A program made the position numbers and the translations under genes. A stretch of DNA of 64,000 bases from Labrys wisconsinensis (lineage in GTDB: Bacteria > Pseudomonadota > Alphaproteobacteria > Rhizobiales > Labraceae). The DNA lies in the NCBI RefSeq assembly GCF_030814995.1, contig NZ_JAUSVX010000016.1, forward strand, positions 124,001-188,000. The letters are read 5' to 3'. Shown here one piece after another: positions 24,463 through 33,880 of this stretch. Below the pieces are notes generated by a model. It was not told the origin of the DNA, ran no database searches, and worked only from the letters and a program-made list of their open reading frames with translations. Every line of letters begins with the position of its first letter. Positions within the stretch are counted from its first letter, which is position 1.

Positions 24463-25221
24463 GTGCCGACAATATCGGTTCAGCTCTACACGCTGCGCGC
24501 GATCGAGGACGATGCCCGCATGCTCGATGCGGTGGCGCAGGCCGGCTACGACCATGTCGAGCACTACGGGGCGACCTTTGCTCGCGCGGGCGCGCTGGCG
24601 CCGCTGATGGCCGATCGCGGCATCAAGGCCAGCGGCAGCCATGTCGCGCTGCAGGACCTCAGGGACGACATGTCCCGCGTTGCCGCCAATGCAGCCACGC
24701 TCGGCATGACATCGCTGTTCGTGCCCTCGGTGCCGGTGCCGCAGCGCGACATGGACGCCGCAGGCTGGCGCGGGCTCGGCAAGGAGCTCGCCGGGCTCGC
24801 GGACGCGGCGGCCGGGCACGGCCTGACCCTCGGCTATCACACGCATGATTGGGATTTCCGCCCCAAGGAAGAGGGCAAGGCGGCGCTCGATCTGGTGTTC
24901 GAGGCGGCGGGTTCGGCGCCCGTCGAATGGGAAGCCGACATCGCCTGGCTGGCGAAGGCAGGGGTCGATCCGCTGGCCTGGCTGGACCGTTATTCCGATC
25001 GCCTGTCCGCGGTCCATGTGAAGGATCTGGCGCCTGCCGGCACCAACGAGGAGGAGGCGGGATGGGCCGATGTCGGCGCCGGCGTCCTCGATTGGCCGGT
25101 GCTCTGGCGGGCTGCGCTGTCCAGGGGCGCCGAGGTCATGGTCGTCGAGCATGACAAGCCGCTCGATCCGGCGAGGACCGTCGCCGGCGGCCTCCGCTAC
25201 ATCCGGGACACTCTGCTTTGA
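24463..25221 (+). CDS. Sugar phosphate isomerase/epimerase-like TIM-barrel protein
   Basis: A 252-residue protein of the AP-endonuclease-2-like TIM-barrel family (IolE/IolI/hexulose epimerase relatives): QLYTLRAIEDDARMLDAVAQAGYDHVEHYG at the start (read in pieces), LTLGYHTHDWDF near residue 122 with metal-binding His, a central EWEADIAWL, and AVHVKDLAP near residue 185. It likely isomerises or epimerises a sugar-like intermediate using a divalent metal. The start is GTG 24463 with GGGAG at 24450-24454; an upstream in-frame codon lies inside the promoter. It is the first gene of the LacI-controlled operon and overlaps or abuts the dehydrogenase gene. Confidence 0.85.
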   Translation: MPTISVQLYTLRAIEDDARMLDAVAQAGYDHVEHYGATFARAGALAPLMADRGIKASGSHVALQDLRDDMSRVAANAATLGMTSLFVPSVPVPQRDMDAAGWRGLGKELAGLADAAAGHGLTLGYHTHDWDFRPKEEGKAALDLVFEAAGSAPVEWEADIAWLAKAGVDPLAWLDRYSDRLSAVHVKDLAPAGTNEEEAGWADVGAGVLDWPVLWRAALSRGAEVMVVEHDKPLDPARTVAGGLRYIRDTLL

Positions 25222-25232
25222 CCCGCCGTCCC

Positions 25233-26384
25233 ATGAAGATCGGCATCATCGGCTGCGGCGTCATCAGCGGCGCCTATCTGAGAGGCGCTGGACGCTCCTC
25301 GCGCCTGTCCGTCGCGAGCGTGGCCGACATCGATGCGAGCGCCGCCGGAGCGCAGGCCGAGGCGTTCGGCGTGCGGTCCCGCACCGTCGAGGCGTTGCTG
25401 GCCGACCCGCAGATCGGTCTCGTGGTCAACCTCACCGTGCCGGCCGCCCATGCGGAGGTCAGCGGCCGGATTATCGAAGCCGGCAAGCACGTCTATTCCG
25501 AAAAGCCGCTGGGCGTCAGCGCAGCCGAGGCCCGCCGGCTGATCGCCCTCGCCCAGGCCCGCGGCGTGCGCATCGGCTGCGCGCCCGACACGTTTCTCGG
25601 CGCTGCGCATCAGGCGAGCCGCGCGCTGATCGATGCCGGTGTGATCGGGACGGTGCTCAGCGGCTCCATGAGCGTTCTTTCGCGCGGCATGGAAGCCTGG
25701 CATCCCAACCCGGATTTCTTCTTCAGGCCGGGCGGCGGGCCGGTGCTCGACCTCGGGCCTTATTATGTGACGCAGCTCGTCAATCTGCTCGGGCCGATCG
25801 CTTCGGTCGCGGCCACGTCCGGGATGGGCCATGCCTCGCGCACCATCGGCAGCGGCCCGCGCGCGGGTGAAACGGTGCCGGTCACGACACCGACCAGCTA
25901 CAGCGCCTTGCTGACTTTCCGTGGCGGCGCGCGCATCAGCTTCGAAGCGTCGTGGGACGTCTGGAAGCATCAGCGTGTGCCCATCGAGCTCTACGGCACG
26001 GAAGGCAGCCTCCTGGTTCCCGACCCGAATTTCTTCGGCGACGAGCCGCGGGTGAGCCGGCGCGGCGGCGACTGGGAGCGGGTCGACATTTCCGCCTACG
26101 CGTTCGGAACGCCGAACCGCACGCTGCGAACCGGCCGCGCGGTCGCAGACCACCGTTCGATCGGCGTGGTCGACATGGTGTCGGCGATCGCCGAAGGGCG
26201 CGCCCACCGCGCCGATGCCGGTCTCGCGCTGCACGTGCTGGACGTCCTGGAGGCGATCGACGCGTCCGCGAGCAGCGGCGCTTTCGTCGAGATTTCCTCG
26301 ACCTGCGAGCGGCCGGAACCACTGCCGGCCGGCTCGGACGAGGCGGTCTTCGACACCGCCGTCAGGTCCGCGAGGGCGAGCTGA
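25233..26384 (+). CDS. Gfo/Idh/MocA-family oxidoreductase
   Basis: A 383-residue dehydrogenase: Rossmann motif KIGIIGCGVISGAYL at the start, YSEKPLGVSAAEA near residue 92 with the EKP lysine, and the substrate-side GGGPVLDLGPYYVTQLVNLLG near residue 170 (read in pieces). ATG 25233 gives the standard N-terminus; TTG 25218, which overlaps the previous stop codon, is an alternative. The family oxidises sugars, polyols or their amino derivatives with NAD(P). Grouped with the TIM-barrel isomerase and an FAD oxidase under one LacI operator, it is likely a catabolic step for the imported compound. Confidence 0.88.
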   Translation: MKIGIIGCGVISGAYLRGAGRSSRLSVASVADIDASAAGAQAEAFGVRSRTVEALLADPQIGLVVNLTVPAAHAEVSGRIIEAGKHVYSEKPLGVSAAEARRLIALAQARGVRIGCAPDTFLGAAHQASRALIDAGVIGTVLSGSMSVLSRGMEAWHPNPDFFFRPGGGPVLDLGPYYVTQLVNLLGPIASVAATSGMGHASRTIGSGPRAGETVPVTTPTSYSALLTFRGGARISFEASWDVWKHQRVPIELYGTEGSLLVPDPNFFGDEPRVSRRGGDWERVDISAYAFGTPNRTLRTGRAVADHRSIGVVDMVSAIAEGRAHRADAGLALHVLDVLEAIDASASSGAFVEISSTCERPEPLPAGSDEAVFDTAVRSARAS

Positions 26385-26435
26385 TGGACATCCGCCGCAC
26401 GAGGTTCCGTCTCGCCGTCGAAGGGAGCATCCGCA

Positions 26436-27770
26436 ATGCCCGGTCCTAGGGTCGTCGCGGTTCAGGGCGACGAGGCCGCGCCCGCGAAGGTCGATGTCGT
26501 CGTGGTCGGCGGGGGCATCGTCGGGGCGTCGACCGCGCTGGAGCTGGCCGAACGCGGCATCAGCGTGGCGCTGTGCGAAAAGGGCGGCATCGGCAAGGAG
26601 CAGTCGAGCCGCAACTGGGGCTGGGTGCGGCTGTCGCGGCGCGACCCGCGCGAAGTTCCGCTGATGGTCGAGGCGATGCGCATCTGGGACGGCCTGGATC
26701 GCCGCATCGGCCGCGATACCGGTTTCACCCGCTGCGGCATCGTCTTCGCCTGCGCTTCGGACGCCCAGCTCCAGCAATACGACGACTGGCGGCGCAACCT
26801 GGAAGGCTACCAGATCGAGACGCGGATGCTCAGCTCCGCGGAGTATGCGGCGATGTTCCCGGGCCTTCGCGGCCGGGTTCGCGGCGCCCTCTATACGCCG
26901 ACGGACGGCCGTGCCGAGCCGCAGAAGGCGGCGCCGGCGATAGCCGAGGCGGCCCGCGCCAAGGGCGCCGCGATCCTGACCGAATGCGCGGTGCGCGGCG
27001 TGGAGACGAGCGCCGGTCGCGTCAGCGCCGTCGTCACCGAGCTCGGCCGCATCGCCTGCAGCCAGGTCGTCGTGGCGGGCGGGGTGTGGAGCAACCTGTT
27101 CTGCGGCCGCCACGACATCGATGTTCCGCAGCTCAACGTCATGAACTCGGTGCTGCGGACGAAGCCGCTCGAAGACGGGCCGTCCCAGACGCTCTGGACG
27201 CGCGATTTCGCGGTGCGGAAGCGCCAGGATGGCGGATACACGATCGCATCGGGCCACGCCAACATCGTCGACATCGTCCCCAAGTCCTTCCGCTACGGCT
27301 GGAAATATCTGCCGGCCTTCCGCGAGGAATGGCGGTCGCTGCGCTTCCGGATTTCCCGACGCTTCTTCGTCGAAGCATCCATGCCGCGGCGCTGGGCCAT
27401 GGACGAGGCCAGCCCGTTCGAACATGCGCGCGTCCTCGATCCGGTGCCCTCGCAGCGCCATACCAAGGGCGTCCTGAGACGTGTCGCCGAAGCATGGCCG
27501 GCCTTTGGGAGGGCGGAGATCGCGCAGACATGGGGCGGCTACATCGACATCACCCCTGACGCTGTCCCGGTCATTTCGGCGGTCGATGCGCTGCCGGGCT
27601 TCCATATCGCCACCGGCTTCTCCGGCCATGGTTTCGGGATCGCGCCCGCGGCCGGACGCCTGATGGCCGACATCCTGACCGGCCGCCCGCCGGTCGTCGA
27701 TCCGACGCCCTTTCGGTTCTCGCGTTTTTCGGACGGCTCGAAGATCGAGCTGATGCCCGATATGCGGTGA
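26436..27770 (+). CDS. FAD-dependent oxidoreductase, DAO (D-amino-acid oxidase) type
   Basis: A 444-residue protein with an N-terminal FAD Rossmann motif VVVVGGGIVGASTALELAE at residues ~20-40, the DAO-family SSRNWGWVRLSRRDPRE segment, ATGWSN-like VVVAGGVWSNLF in the middle, and a C-terminal FAD-contact motif GFHIATGFSGHGFGIAPAAG. The family oxidises C-N bonds of amino acids, sarcosine-like or opine-like amines. Together with a Gfo/Idh/MocA dehydrogenase and a peptide/opine-type importer this hints at an amino-linked substrate such as an opine or glycosylamine; that is inference. It lies 51 bp after the dehydrogenase gene with GAAGGGAG before the ATG. Confidence 0.88.
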   Translation: MPGPRVVAVQGDEAAPAKVDVVVVGGGIVGASTALELAERGISVALCEKGGIGKEQSSRNWGWVRLSRRDPREVPLMVEAMRIWDGLDRRIGRDTGFTRCGIVFACASDAQLQQYDDWRRNLEGYQIETRMLSSAEYAAMFPGLRGRVRGALYTPTDGRAEPQKAAPAIAEAARAKGAAILTECAVRGVETSAGRVSAVVTELGRIACSQVVVAGGVWSNLFCGRHDIDVPQLNVMNSVLRTKPLEDGPSQTLWTRDFAVRKRQDGGYTIASGHANIVDIVPKSFRYGWKYLPAFREEWRSLRFRISRRFFVEASMPRRWAMDEASPFEHARVLDPVPSQRHTKGVLRRVAEAWPAFGRAEIAQTWGGYIDITPDAVPVISAVDALPGFHIATGFSGHGFGIAPAAGRLMADILTGRPPVVDPTPFRFSRFSDGSKIELMPDMR

Positions 27771-27844
27771 GCGCAACGACGCCAACCTGTCCCCAGAAGG
27801 CAGGGCACCATGAAGACATTGGCCAGTCGAGGAGAATGAAAAAA

Positions 27845-29512
27845 ATGCCTGAGACAGATGGGAACACCACGATCATGCTGACCCGTCGCCACGCCCTGCG
27901 CCTGATGGGAGCAGGCGGCGCTGCGACGTTGATCCTGCCCGGCGCGCTCGGTGCGGGAGAAGCCCTGGCGGCAAACGCTTCGCCCACCGGCCAGCTCACC
28001 ATCGGCTTCAACCAGGAGCCGACGGTGTTCAATCCGCACAAGCTGCATATCGAGGTGGACGAAGGCGTCCAGTTCGCGCTGTTCGACACGCTGTTCTTCG
28101 CCGACGGCCAGGGCCTGTTCCAGCCGTCGCTCGTCTCGGAAGTGCCGACGGTGGCCAACGGCGGCATCTCGGCGGACGGCCTCGCCTGGCGCATCAAGCT
28201 GCGCGACGACGTCAAGTGGCACGACGGCAAGCCATTCACCGCCGAGGACGTGAAGTTCACCATCGAGCTTCTCGTCAACCCGAAGTTCAACAGCTGGCGG
28301 CGCACCGGCCACGAGCTGGTTCGCGACCTCGAGGTGGTATCGCCGACGGAATTGACCTGGCGGATGGAGAAGCCCTTCGCCGCCTATCCCTCGATCCTTG
28401 CCGCAACCTTCATCGTCGCCGCGCATAGTTTCGACGGCGTGTCCGACCTGAACAACGCCCCCATCGACAGCAAGCCCGTCGGGACCGGACCTTTCAAGTT
28501 CATCAGCCGGACCTCCGGCGACAATATCGTGCTCGAGGCGAACACCGGCTATTTCGCCGAGGGGCCGCACATCCAGCGCCTGGTCTTCAAGTACATCCCC
28601 GACGCGACCGTGATGTACGCGCAATTCAAGGCCGGCGACATCGATCTGCACAGCCTCAACTACATCTCACCTGAGAACTATGAGGAGGCCAAGGGCCTGG
28701 CCGGCAAGACCGCGGCGATCTATCCGTCCTCGACCATCGAATGCATCGCCTTCAACACGGCCGTTCCGCCGCTGGACGAGCTGGCCGTGCGTCAGGCGAT
28801 CTACTATTCCTACGACAAGACTTCGATCATCCAGTCTCTCTACTACGGTGTTCCGACCGCGACCGACAGCTACATGCCGCAGCAGTCGTTCTACTACAAT
28901 CCGGACCTGCCCAAGCACGAGTTCAGCCCGGACAAGGCCAAGCAGGTCATGGAGGAGGCGGGTTGGAAGGTCGGCTCCGACGGCATCCGCGTCAAGGACG
29001 GCAAGCGGCTCTCCTTCACCAACTCGACCACGTCGGGCAACCACGTGCGCGAGCAGATGCAGCAGTTCTTCCAGCAGACGCTCGCCGAAGTCGGCATCGA
29101 GATGAAGATCGAGAACATGCCGGCTGCGGTCCTGTTCGCCGATTTCTGGATGAAGTCGCAGTTCCACAGCGTGCTGCACGGGCAGGACTACCTGACCGGA
29201 TCCGACCCGGACACGTCGGACTTCTTCCTCTCCAGCAACAGTGCGGCGAAGGGCGGCGGCGGCCTCAACTTCTGGCAATATGCCAACCCGGACGTGGACA
29301 AGCTCCTGGCCAAGGGCAATGCCCTCTTCGTGCCGGACGAGCGCAAGCCGATCTACTTCAAGATCCAGGAGATCGTGCGCCACGACCTGCCGTTCATGCC
29401 CCTGTTCCAGCGCGCCCGCATCGTCGGATACAAGACCGGCCTGACCGGCTACAAGGACAATGTGAACAACCGCATCGATACCTGGAACATCAACACCTGG
29501 ACCTTCAGGTAG
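27845..29512 (+). CDS. ABC transporter substrate-binding protein, family 5, Tat-exported
   Basis: A 555-residue SBP_bac_5 protein. The N-terminus is a twin-arginine signal (TRRHALRLMGAGGAATLIL, cleavage near ALAAN), so it folds before export. The mature part shows the family entry GQLTIGFNQEPTVFNPHK, KLRDDVKWHDGKPFTAEDVKF, GTGPFKF and LDELAVRQAIYYSYDK. Family members bind dipeptides, oligopeptides, opines, nickel or oligosaccharides. ATG 27845 is chosen because GGAGA (27831-27835) is at the right distance; ATG 27836 is too close. It feeds the two permeases and fused ATPase downstream. Confidence 0.92.
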   Translation: MPETDGNTTIMLTRRHALRLMGAGGAATLILPGALGAGEALAANASPTGQLTIGFNQEPTVFNPHKLHIEVDEGVQFALFDTLFFADGQGLFQPSLVSEVPTVANGGISADGLAWRIKLRDDVKWHDGKPFTAEDVKFTIELLVNPKFNSWRRTGHELVRDLEVVSPTELTWRMEKPFAAYPSILAATFIVAAHSFDGVSDLNNAPIDSKPVGTGPFKFISRTSGDNIVLEANTGYFAEGPHIQRLVFKYIPDATVMYAQFKAGDIDLHSLNYISPENYEEAKGLAGKTAAIYPSSTIECIAFNTAVPPLDELAVRQAIYYSYDKTSIIQSLYYGVPTATDSYMPQQSFYYNPDLPKHEFSPDKAKQVMEEAGWKVGSDGIRVKDGKRLSFTNSTTSGNHVREQMQQFFQQTLAEVGIEMKIENMPAAVLFADFWMKSQFHSVLHGQDYLTGSDPDTSDFFLSSNSAAKGGGGLNFWQYANPDVDKLLAKGNALFVPDERKPIYFKIQEIVRHDLPFMPLFQRARIVGYKTGLTGYKDNVNNRIDTWNINTWTFR

Positions 29513-29548
29513 GCGGGCGTCCGCAGACACGTGCGCTGCGCTTTCCGA

Positions 29549-29582
29549 CGTCATGGCCGGGCTCGTCGTCCCGGCCATGACG
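29549..29582. repeat. Perfect 13-bp inverted repeat (REP-like)
   Basis: CGTCATGGCCGGG (29549-29561) and CCCGGCCATGACG (29570-29582) flank an 8-nt loop. The hairpin lies in the 233-bp gap between the binding-protein gene and the permease genes. It could stabilise the upstream message or reduce downstream expression. Similar CATGGCCGGG palindromes are frequent dispersed repeats in Hyphomicrobiales genomes. Confidence 0.7.
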
Positions 29583-29745
29583 AAGCGCCTCACTTGTCCC
29601 CGGACGGCATCTGACGGTTCCATGCCTGCGCGGCGGAGGGGCGCGCCGCGCGGGTCAGGCGACACGGTCGACGCGGCCCCGCGCGGAGCCGCCACCCGAA
29701 ATACATGGCGGGGATGGCAGCGTTCGAACCGTCGGAGGCTAAGGC

Positions 29746-30696
29746 ATGTTTCAGTTCCTGCTCGCCCGGCTCTGGCAGAGCATCGTCCTGCTGGCTCTCG
29801 TGTCGGTCCTGGGGTTCGCGATCCTTCATCTCGCGCCCGGCGGCCCGCTCTCGCAGTTCGTCGCCACGCCGGGCATGACGGCGGCGGAGCTTCAGCGCAT
29901 CGCCGAGCAGATGGGGCTGAACCGGCCACTGCCGATCCAGTACCTGGACTGGGCATCGCGACTGCTGACCGGCGACTGGGGGCGCTCCTATCGCGACGGG
30001 CAGCCGGTTCTGTCGGTCATCGGATCCCACCTCTTCGCCACCCTGCTCCTGATGATCAGCGCCATCCTCATCGCCGTGACGCTGGGCTGCTGGATCGGCA
30101 TGAAGGGCGCGGTCAAGCGCAACTCGGCCTTCGACCACGTCACGACCTTCGGCGCGATGATCGGCCTTTCCATCCCCACCTTCTGGTTCGGGCTGGTGGC
30201 GATCTACGTCTTCTCCCTGAAGCTCGGATGGCTGCCGTCCGGCAACATGTACACGGTCGGCAACGGCTCGCTGGGCGACTATGCCGAGCACCTCATCCTG
30301 CCCTCGGCGGTGCTCGGGCTGGTGAGCGTCGCGGTCTGGAGCCGCTACATGCGCAGCGCCACGCTCGACACGCTGAACCAGGACTATGTCCGCACCGCCC
30401 GCGCCAAGGGCGCCTCGCCGCGGCAGGTGCTGCGGCGCCACATCCTGCGCAACTCGATGCTGCCGATAATCACGCTGGCGGGGCTCGAGCTGCCGACGCT
30501 GCTCAGCGGGGCGCTGGTCACCGAGACCGTGTTCACCTGGCCGGGCATGGGACGACTGTTCCTCGACAGCCTGAACTACAAGGACTACCCGGTCGTCATG
30601 GGCCTGCTCATGGTCTCGGCCATCCTCGTCATCCTCGCCAATAGTCTCGCGGATGTGTTCGTCGCCATCGCCGATCCGCGCATCCGGAACACCTGA
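29746..30696 (+). CDS. ABC transporter permease, DppB type
   Basis: A 316-residue permease with six predicted helices. It starts with the DppB/OppB signature FLLARLWQSIVLLALVSVLGF, then the HLAPGGPLSQF motif, and carries the cytoplasmic EAA-loop DYVRTARAKGASPRQVLRRHILRN that contacts the ATPase. It ends with FVAIADPRIR typical of the family. It pairs with the DppC-type permease 15 bp downstream to form the transmembrane channel for the Tat-exported binding protein. Normal length and no anomalies. Confidence 0.93.
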   Translation: MFQFLLARLWQSIVLLALVSVLGFAILHLAPGGPLSQFVATPGMTAAELQRIAEQMGLNRPLPIQYLDWASRLLTGDWGRSYRDGQPVLSVIGSHLFATLLLMISAILIAVTLGCWIGMKGAVKRNSAFDHVTTFGAMIGLSIPTFWFGLVAIYVFSLKLGWLPSGNMYTVGNGSLGDYAEHLILPSAVLGLVSVAVWSRYMRSATLDTLNQDYVRTARAKGASPRQVLRRHILRNSMLPIITLAGLELPTLLSGALVTETVFTWPGMGRLFLDSLNYKDYPVVMGLLMVSAILVILANSLADVFVAIADPRIRNT

Positions 30697-30711
30697 GGAG
30701 ATCGTGAACGC

Positions 30712-31587
30712 ATGACCCATGTCGCTTCGCTGTCTCCCCGGACGGAGAGCCTGCTCGGCCGCCCACTGCGCCGCTTCGCTCGCAATCACCTCGCCGTGCT
30801 CGGCCTCGTCTCGATCGTGCTCATCCTGTTCCTGAGCATCGTCGGCCCGAGCCTGATCCGATACGACCAGCTCTTCATCGACCTGCGCGCCCGCTTCGCG
30901 CCGCCGCTCACGGGAAGCCATTGGCTCGGAACGGACCCGCTCGGGCGCGACATCGCGGCCCGTCTGCTCATGGCCGGACGCGTCTCCCTGCTGGTCGCCT
31001 TCTCGTCCATGCTGATGAGCGTGCTCATCGGCTCCAGCATCGGCATCGTCGCGGGCTATTACGGCGGCAGGATCGGCGCGGCGCTGATGCGCGTCGTCGA
31101 CGCATTCCTGTGCTTTCCGTCGATCTTCCTTCTGCTGACGCTTGCGGCTTTCGTCCAGCCGAGCCCCATCATGATCACGGTGCTGATCGCGGCGACGAGC
31201 TGGATGGAAATCTCGCGCATCGTCTCCGCCGAGGTGAAATCGCTGAGGGAGCGCGAATTCGTGCTGGCCGCGCGCATGGCCGGCCTCTCGGGACGCTGGA
31301 TCATGGTGCGCGAGCTCTTGCCCAACGTCATCGGCCCGATCATCGTCGCGGCGACGCTGACGGTGGCGCGGGCCATCCTTTCCGAAGCCTATATCAGCTT
31401 CCTCGGCTACGGCATCCAGCCCCCGGCCCCGAGCTGGGGCAACATGCTGAACGGCGCGCAGCAATATCTGTCCATGGCGCCGTGGCTCGCGATCATTCCC
31501 GGGCTGATGATCACGTGGGCGGTGACGAGCTTCAACTTCATCGGCGACGGGCTGCGCGACGCTCTCGACGCGCGGAGCGAACAATGA
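30712..31587 (+). CDS. ABC transporter permease, DppC type
   Basis: A 291-residue permease. The N-terminal FARNHLAVLGLVSIVLIL helix and the periplasmic GSHWLGTDPLGRDIAARLL motif are DppC/OppC hallmarks. The EAA-loop REFVLAARMAGLSGRWIMVRELLPN is intact. The last helix region ends with ITWAVTSFNFIGDGLRDALD, the usual DppC terminus. Its stop overlaps the ATPase ATG by four bases. It forms the heterodimeric channel with the DppB-type subunit. Confidence 0.93.
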   Translation: MTHVASLSPRTESLLGRPLRRFARNHLAVLGLVSIVLILFLSIVGPSLIRYDQLFIDLRARFAPPLTGSHWLGTDPLGRDIAARLLMAGRVSLLVAFSSMLMSVLIGSSIGIVAGYYGGRIGAALMRVVDAFLCFPSIFLLLTLAAFVQPSPIMITVLIAATSWMEISRIVSAEVKSLREREFVLAARMAGLSGRWIMVRELLPNVIGPIIVAATLTVARAILSEAYISFLGYGIQPPAPSWGNMLNGAQQYLSMAPWLAIIPGLMITWAVTSFNFIGDGLRDALDARSEQ

Positions 31588-33227
31588 TGGCGGCCGCTGA
31601 AGAGACCGTGGCCGTCGCCTCGAGCGGGCCGGAGAGCCGTGTCGTCCTGTCGGTGCGCGACCTCACCATCCGCCTGCCGAAGGAGATGGAGCGCGACTAC
31701 GCCGTCGAGGGCCTGAGCTTCGACCTGCGGCAGGGCGAGATCCTCTGCATCGTGGGGGAGTCCGGATCCGGCAAGTCGGTCACCGCCAACACGATCATGG
31801 GCCTCCTGCCCTCGACGATCACCGTCGAGCGGGGCAGCATCCTCCTGAACGGGCGCGACCTGATCGGCTCGCCGGAGGCCGAGCTGCGCAGCCTGCGCGG
31901 GCGCGTGGTCTCGATCGTCTTCCAGGATCCGCTCTCCGCGCTCAACCCCCTGATGCCGATCGGCGAGCAGATCACCGAAGTCATGCAGGTCCACAAGGTC
32001 GGCACCCCGCAGACGCGCCGGGCCAAGACGCTGGAGCTGCTGGCCGAGGTCGGCCTGCCCGATCCCGGGACGATCATCAGCCAATATCCGTTCCGCCTGT
32101 CGGGCGGGCAGCGTCAGCGTGTGATGATCGCAATGGCGCTCGCGCTCGAGCCGGCCGTCCTGATCGCGGACGAGCCCACGACGGCGCTCGACGTGACGAC
32201 CCAGGCCCAGATTCTGGCGCTGATCCAGAAGCTCCGCAAAGCCAAGAACATGGGCGTCATGTTCATCACGCACGACTTCGGCGTCGTCGCGGCGATCGCC
32301 GACAGCGTCCTGGTGATGGAGAAGGGCCGCCTGATCGAGCGGGGCGCGGCGCGGCAGGTGCTCGGCGCCCCCGCGGCGGACTACACGCGGCGCCTCCTCG
32401 CCGCGGTGCCGCGGCTGGCCGAGAGCGACCGGCGGGATGGCGCGCAGACGTCCCCGATCGTCCGTATCGAGGACCTGCGCAAGGTGTTCCACGTGAGAGG
32501 GCCTGCCTTCTGGGGCCCCACCCGCATCGTGAACGCGCTGGACGGCGTGAGCCTCGAGCTGCGCAAGGGGCAGACGATCGGGATCGTCGGGGAATCGGGG
32601 TCCGGAAAATCGACGCTGGGTCGCGCCCTGCTGAAATTCACCGACTGCGACGGCGGCCGCATCCTCTACAAGGACGTCGACATCACGGCCATGTCGGAGC
32701 GCGACTTCCGCCCGATGCGCAACCGGATCCAGATGGTGTTCCAGGATCCGTTCGCCTCGCTCAACCCGCGCCAGACGATCGGCACGGCCCTGACCGCCGG
32801 CGCCGTGGCGAGCGGCATGGCAAGGGATGCCGCGCAGGCCCGCGCGGCGGAGCTCCTGCGCCTCGTGGGGCTCAGCGAGGCCGCTCGCGGTCGCTATCCG
32901 CATGAATTCTCGGGCGGCCAGAGGCAGCGCATCGGGATCGCCCGCGCGCTGATGATGGAGCCCGACGTGCTGGTCGCCGACGAGGCGGTATCGGCGCTCG
33001 ACGTCTCCATCCAGGCGCAAATCCTCGAGCTGTTGGCGGACATCCAGAAGAAGCTGTCGATCGCGATCGTCTTCATCACGCATGACCTGCGTGTCGCGAG
33101 CCAGATCTGCGACGAGATCGTGGTCATGAGCAAGGGACGCGTCGTGGAGCGCGGCACGCCGACGGCGATCTTTCGAAATCCCAAGCAGGACTACACGCAG
33201 AGGCTCGTGGCTTCGATTCCAGGTTGA
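31584..33227 (+). CDS. Fused dipeptide-type ABC ATPase (DppD-DppF)
   Basis: A 547-residue protein with two complete ABC nucleotide-binding domains. The first has Walker A GESGSGKS near residue 55, signature LSGGQRQRVMIAMAL and Walker B VLIADEPTTALDV. The second has GESGSGKST near residue 336, signature FSGGQRQRIGIARAL and VLVADEAVSALDV. In most systems these are two genes (DppD and DppF); here they are one polypeptide, so a single gene supplies both ATP sites. A DEPT to DEAV change in the second Walker B extension is tolerated in the family. It is the last gene of the LacI-controlled operon. Confidence 0.93.
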   Translation: MMAAAEETVAVASSGPESRVVLSVRDLTIRLPKEMERDYAVEGLSFDLRQGEILCIVGESGSGKSVTANTIMGLLPSTITVERGSILLNGRDLIGSPEAELRSLRGRVVSIVFQDPLSALNPLMPIGEQITEVMQVHKVGTPQTRRAKTLELLAEVGLPDPGTIISQYPFRLSGGQRQRVMIAMALALEPAVLIADEPTTALDVTTQAQILALIQKLRKAKNMGVMFITHDFGVVAAIADSVLVMEKGRLIERGAARQVLGAPAADYTRRLLAAVPRLAESDRRDGAQTSPIVRIEDLRKVFHVRGPAFWGPTRIVNALDGVSLELRKGQTIGIVGESGSGKSTLGRALLKFTDCDGGRILYKDVDITAMSERDFRPMRNRIQMVFQDPFASLNPRQTIGTALTAGAVASGMARDAAQARAAELLRLVGLSEAARGRYPHEFSGGQRQRIGIARALMMEPDVLVADEAVSALDVSIQAQILELLADIQKKLSIAIVFITHDLRVASQICDEIVVMSKGRVVERGTPTAIFRNPKQDYTQRLVASIPG

Positions 33228-33382
33228 TGCCGGACCGGATCGAATTCTGCGACTGCCGCTCGCTGGCCCTCGACGGGCGAGGAGGCCGTCTTGCCGCAGC
33301 GGTGGGCATCCGGCTCGATGTCCCACGGAACCGCCGCAGGCCGGGTCGCCGAGGATCGGTTGACCGCGCTTAGGCCACGCCG

Positions 33383-33880
33383 TCATCGTGACTGCGCACG
33401 CATGACGGGGTCGACGGGCGATCCTTGTTCGGCGATCCGCTTCAGAACCGGCAACGCCATACGCCAGTAGAATTGCCAGTGCTTCAAACCGGAATCCTCG
33501 CCTGTCTCCCATCCATTCCCTCGGCGCGGAGGTGATCGAGGCATATCTTGCTCGACGGTCAAAAGCGTATGAGCGTTTTCAGCTTTCAATGTCAGCGTGA
33601 TCATCGAATAATTCTCCGGGACGTCGGCCAGGCCGGATATCCGTGACCAATAGCTATGTTGGAGCAACCAGGGCTTGTCTGCGCGCAGAACCTCGCCCTT
33701 ATCGCGATAGCGCTTTGTTCCGATGGTTGCCGTGATCGCGATGCTCGATCCGGCTTGCCAGTCGCTTATGCAATTGGCATTGCGCCATTCATCGCCAAGT
33801 TCGGCCTTCGTGATGACGTCCCAGACACGATCGGGGCCGGCCGCTATGAGGATCGTCTGAGGGGGCATTGCCAGCTTCAT
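33383..33880 (-). CDS. SRPBCC/AHSA1-like protein
   Basis: A 165-residue protein with an AHSA1/SRPBCC layout: TILIAAGPDRVWDVITKAELGDEW at the start (read in pieces), a YRDKGEVLRADKPWLLQHSYW strand series, NYSMITLTLKAENAHTLLTVEQD, and a C-terminal helix HWQFYWRMALPVLKRI. The domain binds hydrophobic ligands or assists folding; no ligand is apparent. It is isolated, converging on the ABC operon. Codon use is less GC-extreme than in the neighbouring operon, in keeping with the accessory zone that starts here. Confidence 0.75.
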   Translation of the reverse strand: MKLAMPPQTILIAAGPDRVWDVITKAELGDEWRNANCISDWQAGSSIAITATIGTKRYRDKGEVLRADKPWLLQHSYWSRISGLADVPENYSMITLTLKAENAHTLLTVEQDMPRSPPRRGNGWETGEDSGLKHWQFYWRMALPVLKRIAEQGSPVDPVMRAQSR

